A DNA stretch of 64,000 nt from Phlyctochytrium arcticum (lineage: Eukaryota; Chytridiomycota; Chytridiomycetes; Chytridiales; Chytridiaceae), in contig JAHLKI010000022.1 in assembly GCA_025602905.1 (NCBI GenBank), positions 62,001 through 126,000 on the forward strand, read 5' to 3'. Numbering within the stretch: the stretch's first letter is position 1; every line of letters starts with the position of its first letter. Below, piece by piece: positions 11,157-22,253 of this stretch. Under the pieces are notes generated by a model. It was not told the DNA's origin and ran no database searches. It saw only the letters and a program-made list of their open reading frames with translations. A program made the translations under genes and the position numbers.

Positions 11157-12299
11157 TGAAGCCATCTTGAGCTTTCTTCTACCCCAGTTGCCTGCCTCAT
11201 TGATGCTTTGGCCAAGAAACTGGCTGTTCAATTCACATTGAGGACATGTGCGGCGCGCGGGGTGATGGCTCGAGTCTGAACTGTATTGGGCACTGCTCTT
11301 GCTGCTCAAGCCGCCATTTTATTTCTATTTCTCCTTGCGGTGCACCGAGCAAACGATCTCAGCGCATTGTCCCAAACAGAGACGTTCGGGGTACCAAGTT
11401 TCGATTGATGTACCGGACATATAACTCTGCATGCTCATTCGACAAGCAGCAAAGCTGGCAGACCATTTGTTGCTTCCAGAAATCCCCCGACAATAAAAGG
11501 TGTTCCTCATTTGTCGCGAATAGATGTTGGCCATCCATTTCTTTAGAGATTGAGGTGATAAACTCGCTAATTAAATTACTGAATGTGCGCGGGAATGCGC
11601 ATATATGTGTATTGCCGAATGCACATGTTTAAGCTTAAACATAAGAAAGTTATATTGGCACGACATCAAACCGTGGTTCATATATAAATGACAACCGGTA
11701 AGGCATGTTAGAGCTTAATCAGAGGAGGGATACTAGCGATGTGCCCGTTGTGCGGTAAGCCACGGCTTTCACTATGAGCGATCTTGCTGGAATTTCTGAG
11801 ATTCTGAGTTTCTTCGAATAATATATGTCGGAAATTGTTTGGGGGAAAAGATGTTTTGACAGGACTTGTTTTTTTGGCCGCCTTCGACGCGTCGCGGCCT
11901 TCGCAGCGTACTCGATTGATGCTGTGAAGAGGAGTTCTGAAGAGACCACCATGGCCAGAGTAAACCATGAATGGATCTATTGCTCCTCGGTGGCATCTAC
12001 TCAAGCAGCAAAAAAGTATATAGACAAACAGTCCATGGCAGTCCATGGCCCAACTTTTTTAGGGTTGGGTGTCTTTCGGGTGTCTTCATCACATTTCCTC
12101 TGCGGAGCAATTCGGTCGTAAGCGTCCCCTACGGGCCTCGTCTGATGATCTAGACAGAAAGCGATCGGTAAGATAAAAATATCCCAAGGTATTCTCCGGG
12201 AAGTAAAGAAAGATCAAAGACAGCGCTGGATCTATAATATATCTGCTGGGACGCCAAACACGCCCTGCACAAACCAATCCAACCGGACGACAAAACGCT

Positions 12300-12660
12300 T
12301 CGTCCGCTGCTCAATTATTTTATTCTCCACAAATTCACCGCAATACCCTTTGATCTGCCTATAACAATCACATCCTTTTTTCCTGCTATACAGTAGTTGA
12401 CTCCATAATCATCCCCCGCCCCTACTACTCCCTCGTCCATCTCGTTTCTTCACCCTTGATACCCTCCTGTTCTTGGACATTACACCCACTTGTCCTTCTT
12501 TTCACCCCGCCCCAGGCCGTCAGGCCCCAAGTACAATCCCAGGCATTCGATTTGTAGCCTCCCAAGGCCGTTATTCCTGATCGCTACCCCAAAACACAGA
12601 AGAAGCCTCTCGTCCTAGACACACACGCCCCTCAAGACCGAGAAAGAAAACCTCCATCAG
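12300..12660 (+). promoter_or_regulatory. Pyrimidine-rich leader/promoter tract of the C2H2 gene
   Basis: The plus strand here is dominated by C and T with few G, as is common just upstream of or within 5' leaders of fungal genes. It precedes the zinc-finger ATG at 12922 by some 260 bp. It probably marks the core promoter or a long pyrimidine-rich 5' UTR. Confidence 0.45.
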
Positions 12661-12921
12661 AGTGGCATATCCTCCGTCACTCCAATCAGATTGCTCCCCC
12701 AACCCCCTCGTCGACTTGATTTCCCCATCCTGCAGCCTAAGATCCTGTTTGCATATTGGTCTTTGCTTACGACCCTTCCTGTGTCCGGTCATTACAAGAT
12801 CCGGTTCTAGATACGCGGCTCTCGGACATCATCGCCAAAGTCAATCCGCTGGCTCCCTCATCGCTAGCGCATCCCCCCCATATACCCATCTTCTCATTTA
12901 CAGCTTTTTGGCCCTCTCATT

Positions 12922-14237
12922 ATGGTCGCCGTCCATCACCTGCTGAATCCCTCGTCGCCTACCCCATCACCAGCATCCATTATACCATCAACCCCGCCCC
13001 CCAACGTGACCGGCACACGATACATGGTATGACCTTATGCCATCCTGTTCTTTCACAAGCATCTAATCCTGCTCTGTTCTCTCACAGTGTCCAGTCAAGT
13101 CGTGTCGACTGGTATTCGGCGTTCGCGAAGAACTTGCGCAACACTCACGAGCCCGCCATAACCGGACATACGAAGCTGTCCTCCTCGGTCCATCAGAGGA
13201 AGCCCCTCAACCCCAAATCCATTCCCAACGCAACCATCATGCATCAATTTCCACAACGCCAAGCGGGTCATCCAAGCGCAAGGCTTCGGATGCATCCTCG
13301 CCCGACTCTGCGCCCACCCCATATACATCTCGCTCTAGGACAAACAGTCTGGAAGATCGACCCGCAGCAGTTCTTACCCCAACGACACCCCCATCTGTAA
13401 TCGCACTGCCTGCCGACACTCCGAACATTTCCCGCTCCAAAAAGGTTTGTCTCACCCGACTCATGTTGTTCGTCGGCATGACTTAAGTAGCTTCCCTTCC
13501 TTAGCGGAAAGTTGATGCATCACCCAGCGCCAAACGGTCCAAGGGAAAGGGGGCGGTCGCTCTTCATGCCACCACTCCCGGCAGTCCCAAAAAGAAGGCT
13601 TCAACGTCACCCGTAAGCATTCTTCTCCTCCAACTCGCCTCGCTCTTGATGTCCTGATTGATCTTTTACTTGCAGACCGATAACAAACCTCGAGGACCCA
13701 TTGCGTGCCTACGGACCGATATACGACTTTTCACGGCAAAGTCAACTTTGATGCAGAAGTACGCTTTCTGCATGGCCAAATACCAGCGGGACATTGTACA
13801 AATCTCGGTAAGCATCATTCTACCATTCGAGTTACAATATCAATCATCGACGTCTGACACACATTTGCCCTTAAAAGCAAAAGTTCAAAGCATCAGCTTT
13901 GATGGAGCCCAATCCCAACTACATCTTGACGCCATTCAACCGGCGTATCAAGTCGCTCGCGAAAGAAGGCTCTGCCCTTCAAGATCGCATTGCAGCTGTA
14001 CAGGAGACTTTGGACACAAATGTACTGGCTGGCTTGAAAACGAAGCTTACTCAAGAGCAAGGAAGAGCCAAGATCGCTGGGGCAGAGAATCCTGCAGCTG
14101 CAAGTGCTGCTGAAGTCACCAGCAGTGTTGGTGAAGTTGCCAAATCAATGGCCGGAGGATCCGCTCGAAACGGAAGGCCGAAGCGTACAGCAGCGGCGGC
14201 AGCGTCGGCGGCCAACTCCAGGATGAGCCCGTACTAA
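12922..14237 (+). CDS. Single C2H2 zinc-finger protein of unknown function
   Basis: The spliced protein begins MVAVHHLLNPSSPTPSP. Exon 2 joins in frame after TRYM and carries one C2H2 finger, CPVKSC then LVFGVREELAQHSRARH, with correct Cys, Cys, Phe, Leu, His, His spacing. A long disordered Ser/Thr/Pro part follows with basic patches (SKKRKVD, KRSKGKG, PKKKAS) that look like nuclear localisation signals. Then comes a conserved-looking segment (GPIACLRTDIRLFTAKS, MQKYAFCMAKYQRDIVQ) and a coiled Ala/Arg-rich tail ending in ANSRMSPY. Introns lie at 13025-13086, about 13445-13505, 13614-13676 and 13810-13876. One finger plus NLS suggests a nuclear DNA- or RNA-binding role, but I do not recognise the family. 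Confidence 0.75.
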
Positions 14238-14672
14238 TCAGTCAAAGCGTGTGAACTGGATAGTCTATAATCCATTCCCAATACCAAATTCTTATTCTTA
14301 AATACATTCAAAACGTCTGGTCTGCCTTTCCTTTTGCATTCCACGTATACCAGCTTGACATCTCGTGCGTTCATCACAGCGTCAAATGTGTTATATCCGC
14401 GACTATCCTTGTTTTATTGAATGTAGGTGAGGGATATACTAGTAGGTCGCTCACTATGGGCTTGTCCGGATATAAAGTCATCCATGTAAGTCGAGAGCAA
14501 GTCATCAAGCAAAGTCACAGCCTGAAAGTCATTCGTCTTGTTCGGAGGCTTGCATGTTGATTTAAACCCTCAGGTAAGCAACTCCGACCCTCAAAGAGGT
14601 CAAAGGCGACAACGTGACCGGTTGCCTTCTGGCAGCTTCAAGCTTTAGCCAATACCAGGACATCCTCAGAAG
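14238..14672. other. Intergenic between C2H2 gene and attractin-like gene
   Basis: About 435 bp between two plus-strand genes, holding the terminator of one and promoter of the next. No further gene, RNA or clear repeat is seen. Confidence 0.45.
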
Positions 14673-17600
14673 ATGGCAAAACGGACGGCATTTGAATATG
14701 TTGGCCTCTGGCTATTTCTAATCTTTTGGGACTCCTCATCTCTTCAAGCGGACGCATTTCGGACCCCTTCGTTGCCAACAGCGCAGACTTACAAGAATCC
14801 CTTCCCAACGCAGGCGCCTTATCGAGCACGTCGAGACTTGGTAGATGTAGTCACAAAATGTCCCAATGTACAAAGTGTGGACGGAAACTCTGGGACCGTG
14901 CAGATAACAAAATATGGGCCACAATTGAATTGTCTATACGAATTCAAACCCCCGAGTGGGTCCATAGTCAAGGTCTGAGCAACGGTAACAGTTGTAGAGA
15001 CGATAGAAGACTAATACGATGGGTTGAAAGCTCACATTTGATCTTTTTGACACCGAATGTGGATGGGACTTTGTCGATGTTGTGGAAGACGACATTGTTC
15101 TTGGTCATTTATGCGGTCTCCGCCCGGTGGCCGATGGCTGGAACGATGTGTTTGTGTCGAAGACCGTGTTGTCAATGCGCTTCTACTCTGATACGTCCGT
15201 GAATTCGGCAGGAATCATCGCGAGATATCAGTACATAGGTTGGCCTTCAATCTTCATTTGTCACGGGGAATTTCGAACTGACAATAGGGGTGATTTAATC
15301 AGCTTCCAATCAGCAATGTGCGACTTCTGCTGACTGCAACGGACTGAGTTGCACCAGCGGGATATGTGTATGTGATCAGTTGCATCGGGGAGCTTTCTGT
15401 GAATTGGGTAAAGTGACATTCAGAGTGAAGCAAATATACCATTTGACCAAACGACGACCCTTTTAAGACACCACCTCAAATGCGAACTTTACAGCTCGCA
15501 AAGGTCATAGTGCCGCCTATGATTCCACAAGTGATGTATGTCTGATAGTCGATGTCGCAAATATCGTCTGACATGCGACGGGTACTTAGATTATGTATAT
15601 CACCTACGGAGAGAATGCGATCACCGTGCAAGATACCCTTTTCAAGTACCGACCTGGTATGCATGCAAAGTAGTCAGCGCGCCGGCAGAAACTGACTACC
15701 TTGTGGCAAACAGCAACCGATACCTGGGCGCCTCTCGATGGTATAGGTTCACCGGGTCGCCGAGCAGAACACTTCACTTTTGTAACGGATCAGGGTTTCC
15801 TCCTCTTTGGCGGCCGTGAGTTAAAGAATAATAGATACATCTTGTACTCGGACGTGTGGATGTACTTTGCGGATTCCAAGTTGTGGATACAATTGATGGC
15901 TCCCAAAGGGTCTCCAGAGGGGACAGGGGGTTCGGCGGTTGCCTTCGTGAAGGAAACTCGAAAGCTGTATGTGGTCGGAGGTTCGACTGCTGCCATGTCG
16001 GTAAGGGATTTCAGGCGGCAAATGTGGGAATTCTCCCTAGGTATGTCGAATATCTTGCAGACTTACAATATGGTCAAGCGCGCTAAAAGTTCTCGCTGCG
16101 CATTTTTCAACGCAGATACTAGAATATGGAGAGAGCTCAGGGCGCCACCCGCGGGCGTGTACGGCGGAACTATGGTCCATCACGGCCGCACCAATACGCT
16201 TCATCTATACGGGGGAACAAATGATTTTCCTGTAAACAGCCTGGGTCGTCCCGCTTTTGTTTACTCAATCGACGCCGATCTGTGGTATTACGGTCCTCGA
16301 CAAAGTGAGGCTTACACAGGAGCATTCGCTAGTGCACTTTCTGCTGGGGACGATGTGATGCTCATTACCGGGGGATATCGGTGGTCCTTTGCAGCCGATG
16401 CCGGTATTCTTGATTGCTTCACGAATATGATCAAGGTCGTTGATTTGGGTAAGGGAACCATCTTTGACTTGATCTTGGCACCTCTGATACGTGACTGCAG
16501 CATGCGGTACCATTGACTATCGTCCTGGTTCATTTGGTGCTCGGCGATATGGACACACATCGTCAATCATCAACAATGGGACAACCCTCGCGTTGCTGGG
16601 TGGTTCCAATGGTATTCTTTTGAATGACATGATGACACTCCCTCTGTCAACTCTTCAGCCCAACGGCACACGTTCTGCGCGCAACACTTGCGCTAGAAGG
16701 CAGTGGTGCTCCATTGCATACGATTGCAATGACTGCGTAGCTCGAAGCTATTGCGGCTGGTGTGGCAATTCATGTGTCTTTATTGGTGGAGGCTCGTCGG
16801 AATTTGATCCGCTGTTGGCAGGATCTTGCTCTTCACCGAATGTCCTGATCAACCGAGATGATAAATGTCCCGCCCGTACGTTTCTCTTGTATTGTGGGAT
16901 TTTTATTTGAATTTGACTAACCAGTGGGCTTTGTAGGTGTGCTTATCAACTTCTCAAATGGACCCATCAAGGACAGTATTAAAATGTTTGCGATCAAAGA
17001 ATACAAGCTGTATGTGGATCGAAGTAACGGAGGTTGGTTGCGAATTTGTCAGACTATCCGAATACCCGTTTCCTTACTCCTCATTTCAAATATAAGATCT
17101 CACTTTTCAGATTAAATCTGATCAACGACTTAATATGTCTCTTCCTTTTCTACAACCCACTTTTTCAAGTATCAGTGGCCAGATCGTGATTCCTTTCTCA
17201 GATACACGCGTCGTTGGTTTTTATGTTATTCGCATCAGCTTTCCAAACGCTCCAATTGGACGCCGCGCATCTGATGATACTATTGTCAACTATGAGCTGA
17301 CTGTAACCCAGAGCCGAACAAATGGCGACGCTGACGGCGGTTCGAGCGGCTTCAAAATCGATATCCACGACATTATGACTTTCGTGATGATATTTGTGTC
17401 GTCCGTACTGCTGAGTCTCTCCACGTCATATATGGTGCGAAGGACACGAGAAAGGTTACGCCTCTTGAGGTTGCTACGAGAAGGAGAACTGGTGGTGATA
17501 CCCAAAGAGCCGCCACGAATCTTTGAAGTGGAAATGGATATCAGCGGAATACTTGGCTACAGCCGCGTATCTACTGCTGGTATACGTTCTCGGGCGACAA

Positions 17601-18495
17601 GAGTATTGCCCGAGCACGATGAGAACGAGCGCGGAGGAAATGCAAGTACCACATCGCGGAGGTCACACGTGGTGGCCAGGGAGCCGAACGCCAATTCCGG
17701 TGTAGGATCATATACGCTCGACTCGAACAGCACCAGTTCTGAAAAGAGTGCCGAATCAACCAACGTGAAAGGCAAACATTCTCGATCTGGAACTGCTAAA
17801 GAAGCGCAGGATATACCCCGCGGAAGTGATGCTGCGCGGTTAGCGCCTCTGAAGGAGGCGGAGATCGAGAGGGGATTGGCGGTTCGGGCCTTGTCAACGT
17901 CACCAGAGAGAACGGTATTGGCAAGCTCCGCAACACAATATGTAAGTAGGAGAACATCTAATACTGAAGACTTGCTCACAGTGTCCTTTAGCCGCTCGCC
18001 ATTCATCCCGTTCCACTTCCTGTTGAGCAACCTTCACAAATGCCGACCTTAGTCCCTGCTACAGGAGTCAGGCCAAGCTCGATACTACCAACCACGGCAC
18101 CCCTCTCCCCACGCCGTCAACTGATGCAACGAGCCACGCCCACTCCTGCACTTAGCCCTAGTATACCCCCACCCTCAACGACACGCCCCGCTGACGCTCT
18201 TTCTTCATCTCCTCATCAAACAATACCCCTCGTGACGGTCTCTTACCTGATTCTGCTACCCGGAGCCAGTATGGCAGCTCACCTTGCCCAAGGGATGCTT
18301 CCCCCCATGGAAATCGCTACGGCCGTACTGGAAGACACTACCACCCAACGCCTTCGCAGTATAGCTGCGTCAAGTGACACCCATCGCAGCCAAAGCGGGG
18401 CGAGCGCAATTTGGAGGACCATCCCCCGGGGGATCACTCAGGGGCGACGTTGGGTGCATGACTTTTACCACGTAGAGCGACTAGTTGGCAGATAA
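14673..18495 (+). CDS. Attractin/MEGF8-like type I membrane protein (CUB-EGF-kelch-PSI-TM)
   Basis: A predicted cell-surface receptor or adhesion protein. The N-terminus has a signal peptide (LWLFLIFWDSSSLQA). A CUB domain follows, with FDTECGWDFVDVVEDD and the closing VLSMRFYSDTSVNSAGI, then a Cys-rich EGF-like module (CNGLSCTSGICVCDQ). A kelch beta-propeller shows repeated GG turns (FLLFGGREL, LYVVGGSTA, LHLYGGTND, VMLITGGYR, LALLGGSNG). Next is a PSI-like Cys cluster (CNDCVARSYCGWCG), a juxtamembrane domain, one TM helix (IMTFVMIFVSSVLLSLS) and a basic cytoplasmic tail of about 300 residues rich in Ser, Thr and Pro. The order is that of attractin/MEGF8, though shorter. At least ten introns; the last is 17942-17991. 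Ligand and pathway are unknown in fungi. Confidence 0.8.
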
Positions 18496-18952
18496 TACCT
18501 ATGAAGATTTGAGAGTAGTCACGGCACGATGTATCTTGTCCCTCCTGAACCCCTCCCTTTTATACTGCACTTGCCAAATCTTGGCATTATACCCATCAGA
18601 GAGCTGTCTATTTTGTCGTATGAAGACTGATACAGTCGCAAATGTTAAATAAAATTCTGATCAGCTCCGTATTTCTGCCAGGTGGCATATTCCAAAACTT
18701 ATCGGATGTAGATGCAAAATGAGTTGTAACAATATCGGTGCCCCAACTTGACGCTGCTTCAATCGCTTTCAGAGATTGAATGTGGTGGTGCATCCCATCC
18801 CATCTTGAACGAACAACAGGTCAGAAGTCGCGTCCCTGCACTTGAACTCTCCAAAATCAGCAAAACATCTCTACCAACACATCGTCGGGTGGTAGACTGA
18901 ACAGAGTCCTGCCCAACTAACTCTCCAGTATTACCCAACACCACCGCCAAAT
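18496..18952. other. Intergenic upstream of ARPC1
   Basis: About 457 bp between two plus-strand genes. Small antisense open frames at 18608-18950 carry no recognisable protein. The part just before 18953 is presumably the ARPC1 promoter. Confidence 0.45.
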
Positions 18953-20360
18953 ATGAGTGAGGATATTCGCCAGCTTGTGTGGGGAAAACCCATCACCTGC
19001 CACGCTTTCAACAAGGACCGGTCGCGTAAGGGGACATCACTCGACATCATCAGCAGCAGAATTAACCACAACATTATCTGTTGCAGAGGTTGCCATATGC
19101 CCAAACGACCATACTATCGAGATTTACGAGAAGATTGGAAATGAATACGAGCTCCAACATACGCTGGAGGAGGTGAGTGACGGGCTATGTGCGCTTTGGA
19201 GAAACGAATGTTCAAACTCCTTCCCCAGCACGATAAACTTGTTACTTCAATTGATTGGGCCCCCGAAAGCAACCGGATCGTTTCTTGCTCCCAGGATCGG
19301 AACGCATATGTCTGGGATTGGAACGCTCACGGCAAGAAATGGGAACACAAACTGGTTCTCTTGCGAATCAATCGTGCAGCGACATACATTCGATGGAGTC
19401 CGCTCGAGAACAAGTTTGCAGCTGCTAGCGGAGCTCGTCAGATTGCAATTGGTTATTTTGATGAAGAGAATAACTGGTGGGCCTGTCGCCACATCAAAAA
19501 GCCAATCCGCAGTACTGTGCTTTCAGTCGAGTGGCACCCCGACAACATCTTGTTGATAGCTGGATCCACGGACATGAAGGCACGGGTGTTTTCGGCATAT
19601 CTCAAAAATGTGGATGGAAATCGCGCCAAGCCTTCATACGCCGCTTGGGGTGACAAATTCCCGTTCAATAATATGTTCGGAGAGTACAGTGCTCCAAACT
19701 TTGGATGGGTACATAGTGTTGCTTTCTCCCCCAGCGGTGATACCGTAGCTTATTCTGGTGAGTCAATATGCCGCATGATTGTAGTGATTCAACTTTTTTG
19801 ACTGTCAACTCTCAAAGCTCACGATTCCACTTTGTCGATTACGACCGGGGCAAACAACCCCGTCACGACCATCGCCACAAACGCCCTTCCAATTGTGTCA
19901 ATCATGTTTGCATCGGAGAATACTATTATTGGTGTAGGGCATGATTGCGTCCCATTTGTATTCAACAACAAGGGAGGTCAATGGTCAGTTAATTTCTCCA
20001 TCCTGTTGATCAGACACCATATTAATTATATGCATTAGGCAACTGGCCGGAAAGTTGGACCAAGGCCCGAAGAAGGCCGCCTCAGCCAACACCGCTTTCC
20101 GTATGTTCCAGCAAATGGATAGCAAGGCGCAACAAAACAGTTCCGATACCGGCCTGAATTCCGTACACCAGAACACCATCACGTAAGTCTCCTGAGACGT
20201 ATCTTTGCAACCATTGATGCCTGACGGTAACATTAATAGATCGGTACGCCCGTACGCTGGCACCCGTGAAAATGTCACCAAGTTCTCCACCACCGGTGTT
20301 GATGGAAAGCTTGTGATTTGGGATCTTCTCTCATCCGGAATGGCCAACCTTTCCATCTAG
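18953..20360 (+). CDS. ARC40: Arp2/3 complex subunit 1 (ARPC1/Arc40), WD40 protein
   Basis: ARPC1 is the WD40 beta-propeller subunit of the Arp2/3 complex, which nucleates branched actin filaments at endocytic patches and, in amoeboid or crawling zoospores, protrusions. The order fits the family: an opening VWGKPITCHAFNKDR, EVAICPNDHTIEIYEK, VTSIDWAPESNRIVSCSQDR, NAYVWDW, INRAATYIRWSPLENKFA, WWACRHIKKPIRSTV and WVHSVAFSPSGDTVAYS. The last blade ends FSTTGVDGKLVIWDL. The first exon is about 70 nt. Six or so introns, all short. The 3' end faces IFT46 across 128 bp. Full length, with no missing blade noticed. Confidence 0.95.
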
Positions 20361-20488
20361 GAATCAAAGAACTTTGAGCAGGCTTTCTAAAGGTTCTGCG
20401 TTCTATGTTTCAGACGAATGAAGTATATACATTGTAAATCAAGACGCTGTTCTGCGTGCTAACTTTGACCAGGCTCGAAATCAGAATG

Positions 20489-22093
20489 TCAAGATGCAGA
20501 GTTATCTATTGGCTTAAAATGCTGTGAGTTGTTGAATTCGGAGAACAGGGTAAACAAAACATGAAGAGCTTCGATGGTATGGGTGGAGCCCTGCTTCGGT
20601 GCGGGTTTGCTTGATTGGCCTTTTTGTGTAGATGAAGCGTTTGGCCCGGCTATTGGTATCCCGAGGAAAAGAGTGAGGAGTTGCGCTAATTGCGGCAGCG
20701 GCAAGTCCAGATCTGCGCTAGGAAGTTCCAACTATTGAAGGGATTAGGCGCAGAAACGAATTATCTCCAACAATTGAATATTACATTTTCGAGGCCAGCC
20801 TCAATTTCCTCTGGCCACACCTGCATCAACTCCTCAATGTCTGGCATTCGTTTCGAATAATGAACTGTTTGCATCGGTTTGTGCGTATGCAGGTCGCGAA
20901 TGTTCTTGATCCAGCCGTCGATGGCTTTGGGGTTATTAGCCAAGGTTGCAGAATCCATAGATCTTATGGTCATGTTTGCGGGAGCCGCAAATTTACTGAT
21001 GGCGCGGAGCCGTAAGTCCAAAACTACGCAATAGCGGTATTAGGAAATGTTCCTCAGGCCTAAGAGGAAGATATTACCTGTCGGATCAGACTGCTCAACC
21101 GTCGGCTCATCAAGCGATGCAAGTCCGAGGTGGTCAGGTGTGTCATCAGGTCGTGGAATCTGTGCAAATGATCAGTGACGAACGTAACTAACTTGCCATG
21201 GTCGCCTACCTTAATGAAAGCGTCAATATCCCCAATGGCGGGTACGAAGTCAGGGATGAAAGGTTTGAGTTGGGTTTCCAGATCAATGTCCTGGGCTGTA
21301 TAGCGTTGGACATATTGGAATAGCTCCTGCAGCTCATCGTCGCCTGGCATATTTTTATATGCAGAACTGTTCGCAAACTTTGTACTGCTTCTGTGAATGA
21401 TATCAATTAATCATCAAAGGTCATCGTCTGTGTTTGAAATCATGCACTCACTGTCTACCAGCTCCAACCCCTCCCCCGAAAAAATCATCATGTCCTATTT
21501 CTTGATCATCATCGTCTGTGAGCCCGGCAGGAGACGCATCTGCTCGTAATGAGATCCTATTTGATTCTCCAGTAGACCCCAGCGCTATGACACTTCGACC
21601 AGCAGGGGCCGCAGAAGGTCGCCCTCCATGTGTAGCGGCTGTTCGCTATCCGAATCGACTTTGGTTGAGAATTGGTACGATGTGAGTACGCGAAGAACTG
21701 TACCTCCAACCCGATTTGGCTGGTATCATCTTCATCCTGATCGTATTCTTCCTCAGACTCTGTCAAGTTAGCTGAAGGTGGACTGTCGCCCCGCATCTGA
21801 TCGTTCTCTTTGGTCACAATTTCAGCCCATGGGTATATTATGATGTAGTTTGCCTTTGTAAGCTAACCTGACTTTGAGGGACCGCTCTCCAAATCGACAG
21901 ATAAGTTTTCTGTCGGCGTGGGATATTCTTGTAGTTCAGAGTCACTCAGTGCCACTATTTCGTCGTAGTAGTTGTTTTTCACTTGGCTGACTTGGAGCTA
22001 GATTTGACAATTATTCATTTGCCCTGGACCGTTGAGCGGGGAGCGACTTACTTTGCTCTCCCCGTTGTCGGCTTCAGAGTCAATGATTGACAT
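20489..22093 (-). CDS. IFT46: Intraflagellar transport protein 46 (IFT46, IFT-B complex)
   Basis: IFT46 is a core IFT-B subunit needed for flagellar assembly and outer dynein arm transport. Diagnostic segments are ELFQYVQRYTAQDIDLETQL, KPFIPDFVPAIGDIDAFIKV, KAIDGWIKNIRDLHTHKPM and MPDIEELMQVWPEEIE. The C-terminal helix includes ALHVLFTLFSEFNNSQHF. The N-terminal third is acidic and disordered (DQDEDDTS, DDDDQEIGHDDFF), as in other IFT46 proteins. The start MSIIDSEADNGESK is the first ATG of an exon that ends in a clear gtaagt donor; several introns follow. It is transcribed divergently from DRC3. The gene shows that the organism builds a cilium, so it is not a Dikarya fungus. Confidence 0.93.
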
Positions 22094-22253
22094 AGCACGA
22101 ACGCTCTTGTTTCGGTTCAGCGAAATTTGATCTTGGAAAATCTCGACGCGTCTGGCGGGACGCGTCGCTGATTATCCAATACGCAAACTGGAACTGTAGA
22201 CTTTGAAATTTTCGAAAAAGCTACTTCTTAATTGGCAATGCGAACGTACATAC
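22094..22253. promoter_or_regulatory. Bidirectional promoter between IFT46 and DRC3
   Basis: Only 160 bp separate the start codons of two divergent flagellar genes. It contains a perfect 9-bp inverted repeat, cgacgcgtc (22144-22152) and gacgcgtcg (22159-22167), each arm holding ACGCGT, plus a CCAAT box at 22176-22180. No canonical RFX X-box was recognised. Co-regulation of the two genes is inferred. Confidence 0.6.

Larger units (their letters stand above)
10706..12921. other. 2.2-kb region between divergent CDT1 and zinc-finger genes
   Basis: The largest gap in the window. It should contain both promoters. Small open frames (plus 11246-11632 and 11825-12121, minus 11708-12046) lack recognisable motifs and coherent splicing, so none is called. 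Visible structure includes the inverted repeat at 11108-11154, a doubled gtccatggc near 12030-12050 and a strongly pyrimidine-rich stretch at 12300-12660. Confidence 0.45.

Noticed and set aside
11246..11632. Plus-strand open frame of 128 codons upstream of the C2H2 gene
   Set aside because: Cys/Ser-rich translation without domain features; neighbouring frames are equally open over parts of it.
12058..12075. Telomere-like TTAGGG after a T-run
   Set aside because: A single copy; no array.
12756..13400. 214-codon plus-strand open frame overlapping the C2H2 gene
   Set aside because: It reads through the 13025-13086 intron in another frame; only the alternative frame gives the zinc finger and continues into the later exons.
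17557..18030. 157-codon minus-strand open frame inside the attractin-like gene
   Set aside because: Antisense shadow of the long cytoplasmic-tail exon.
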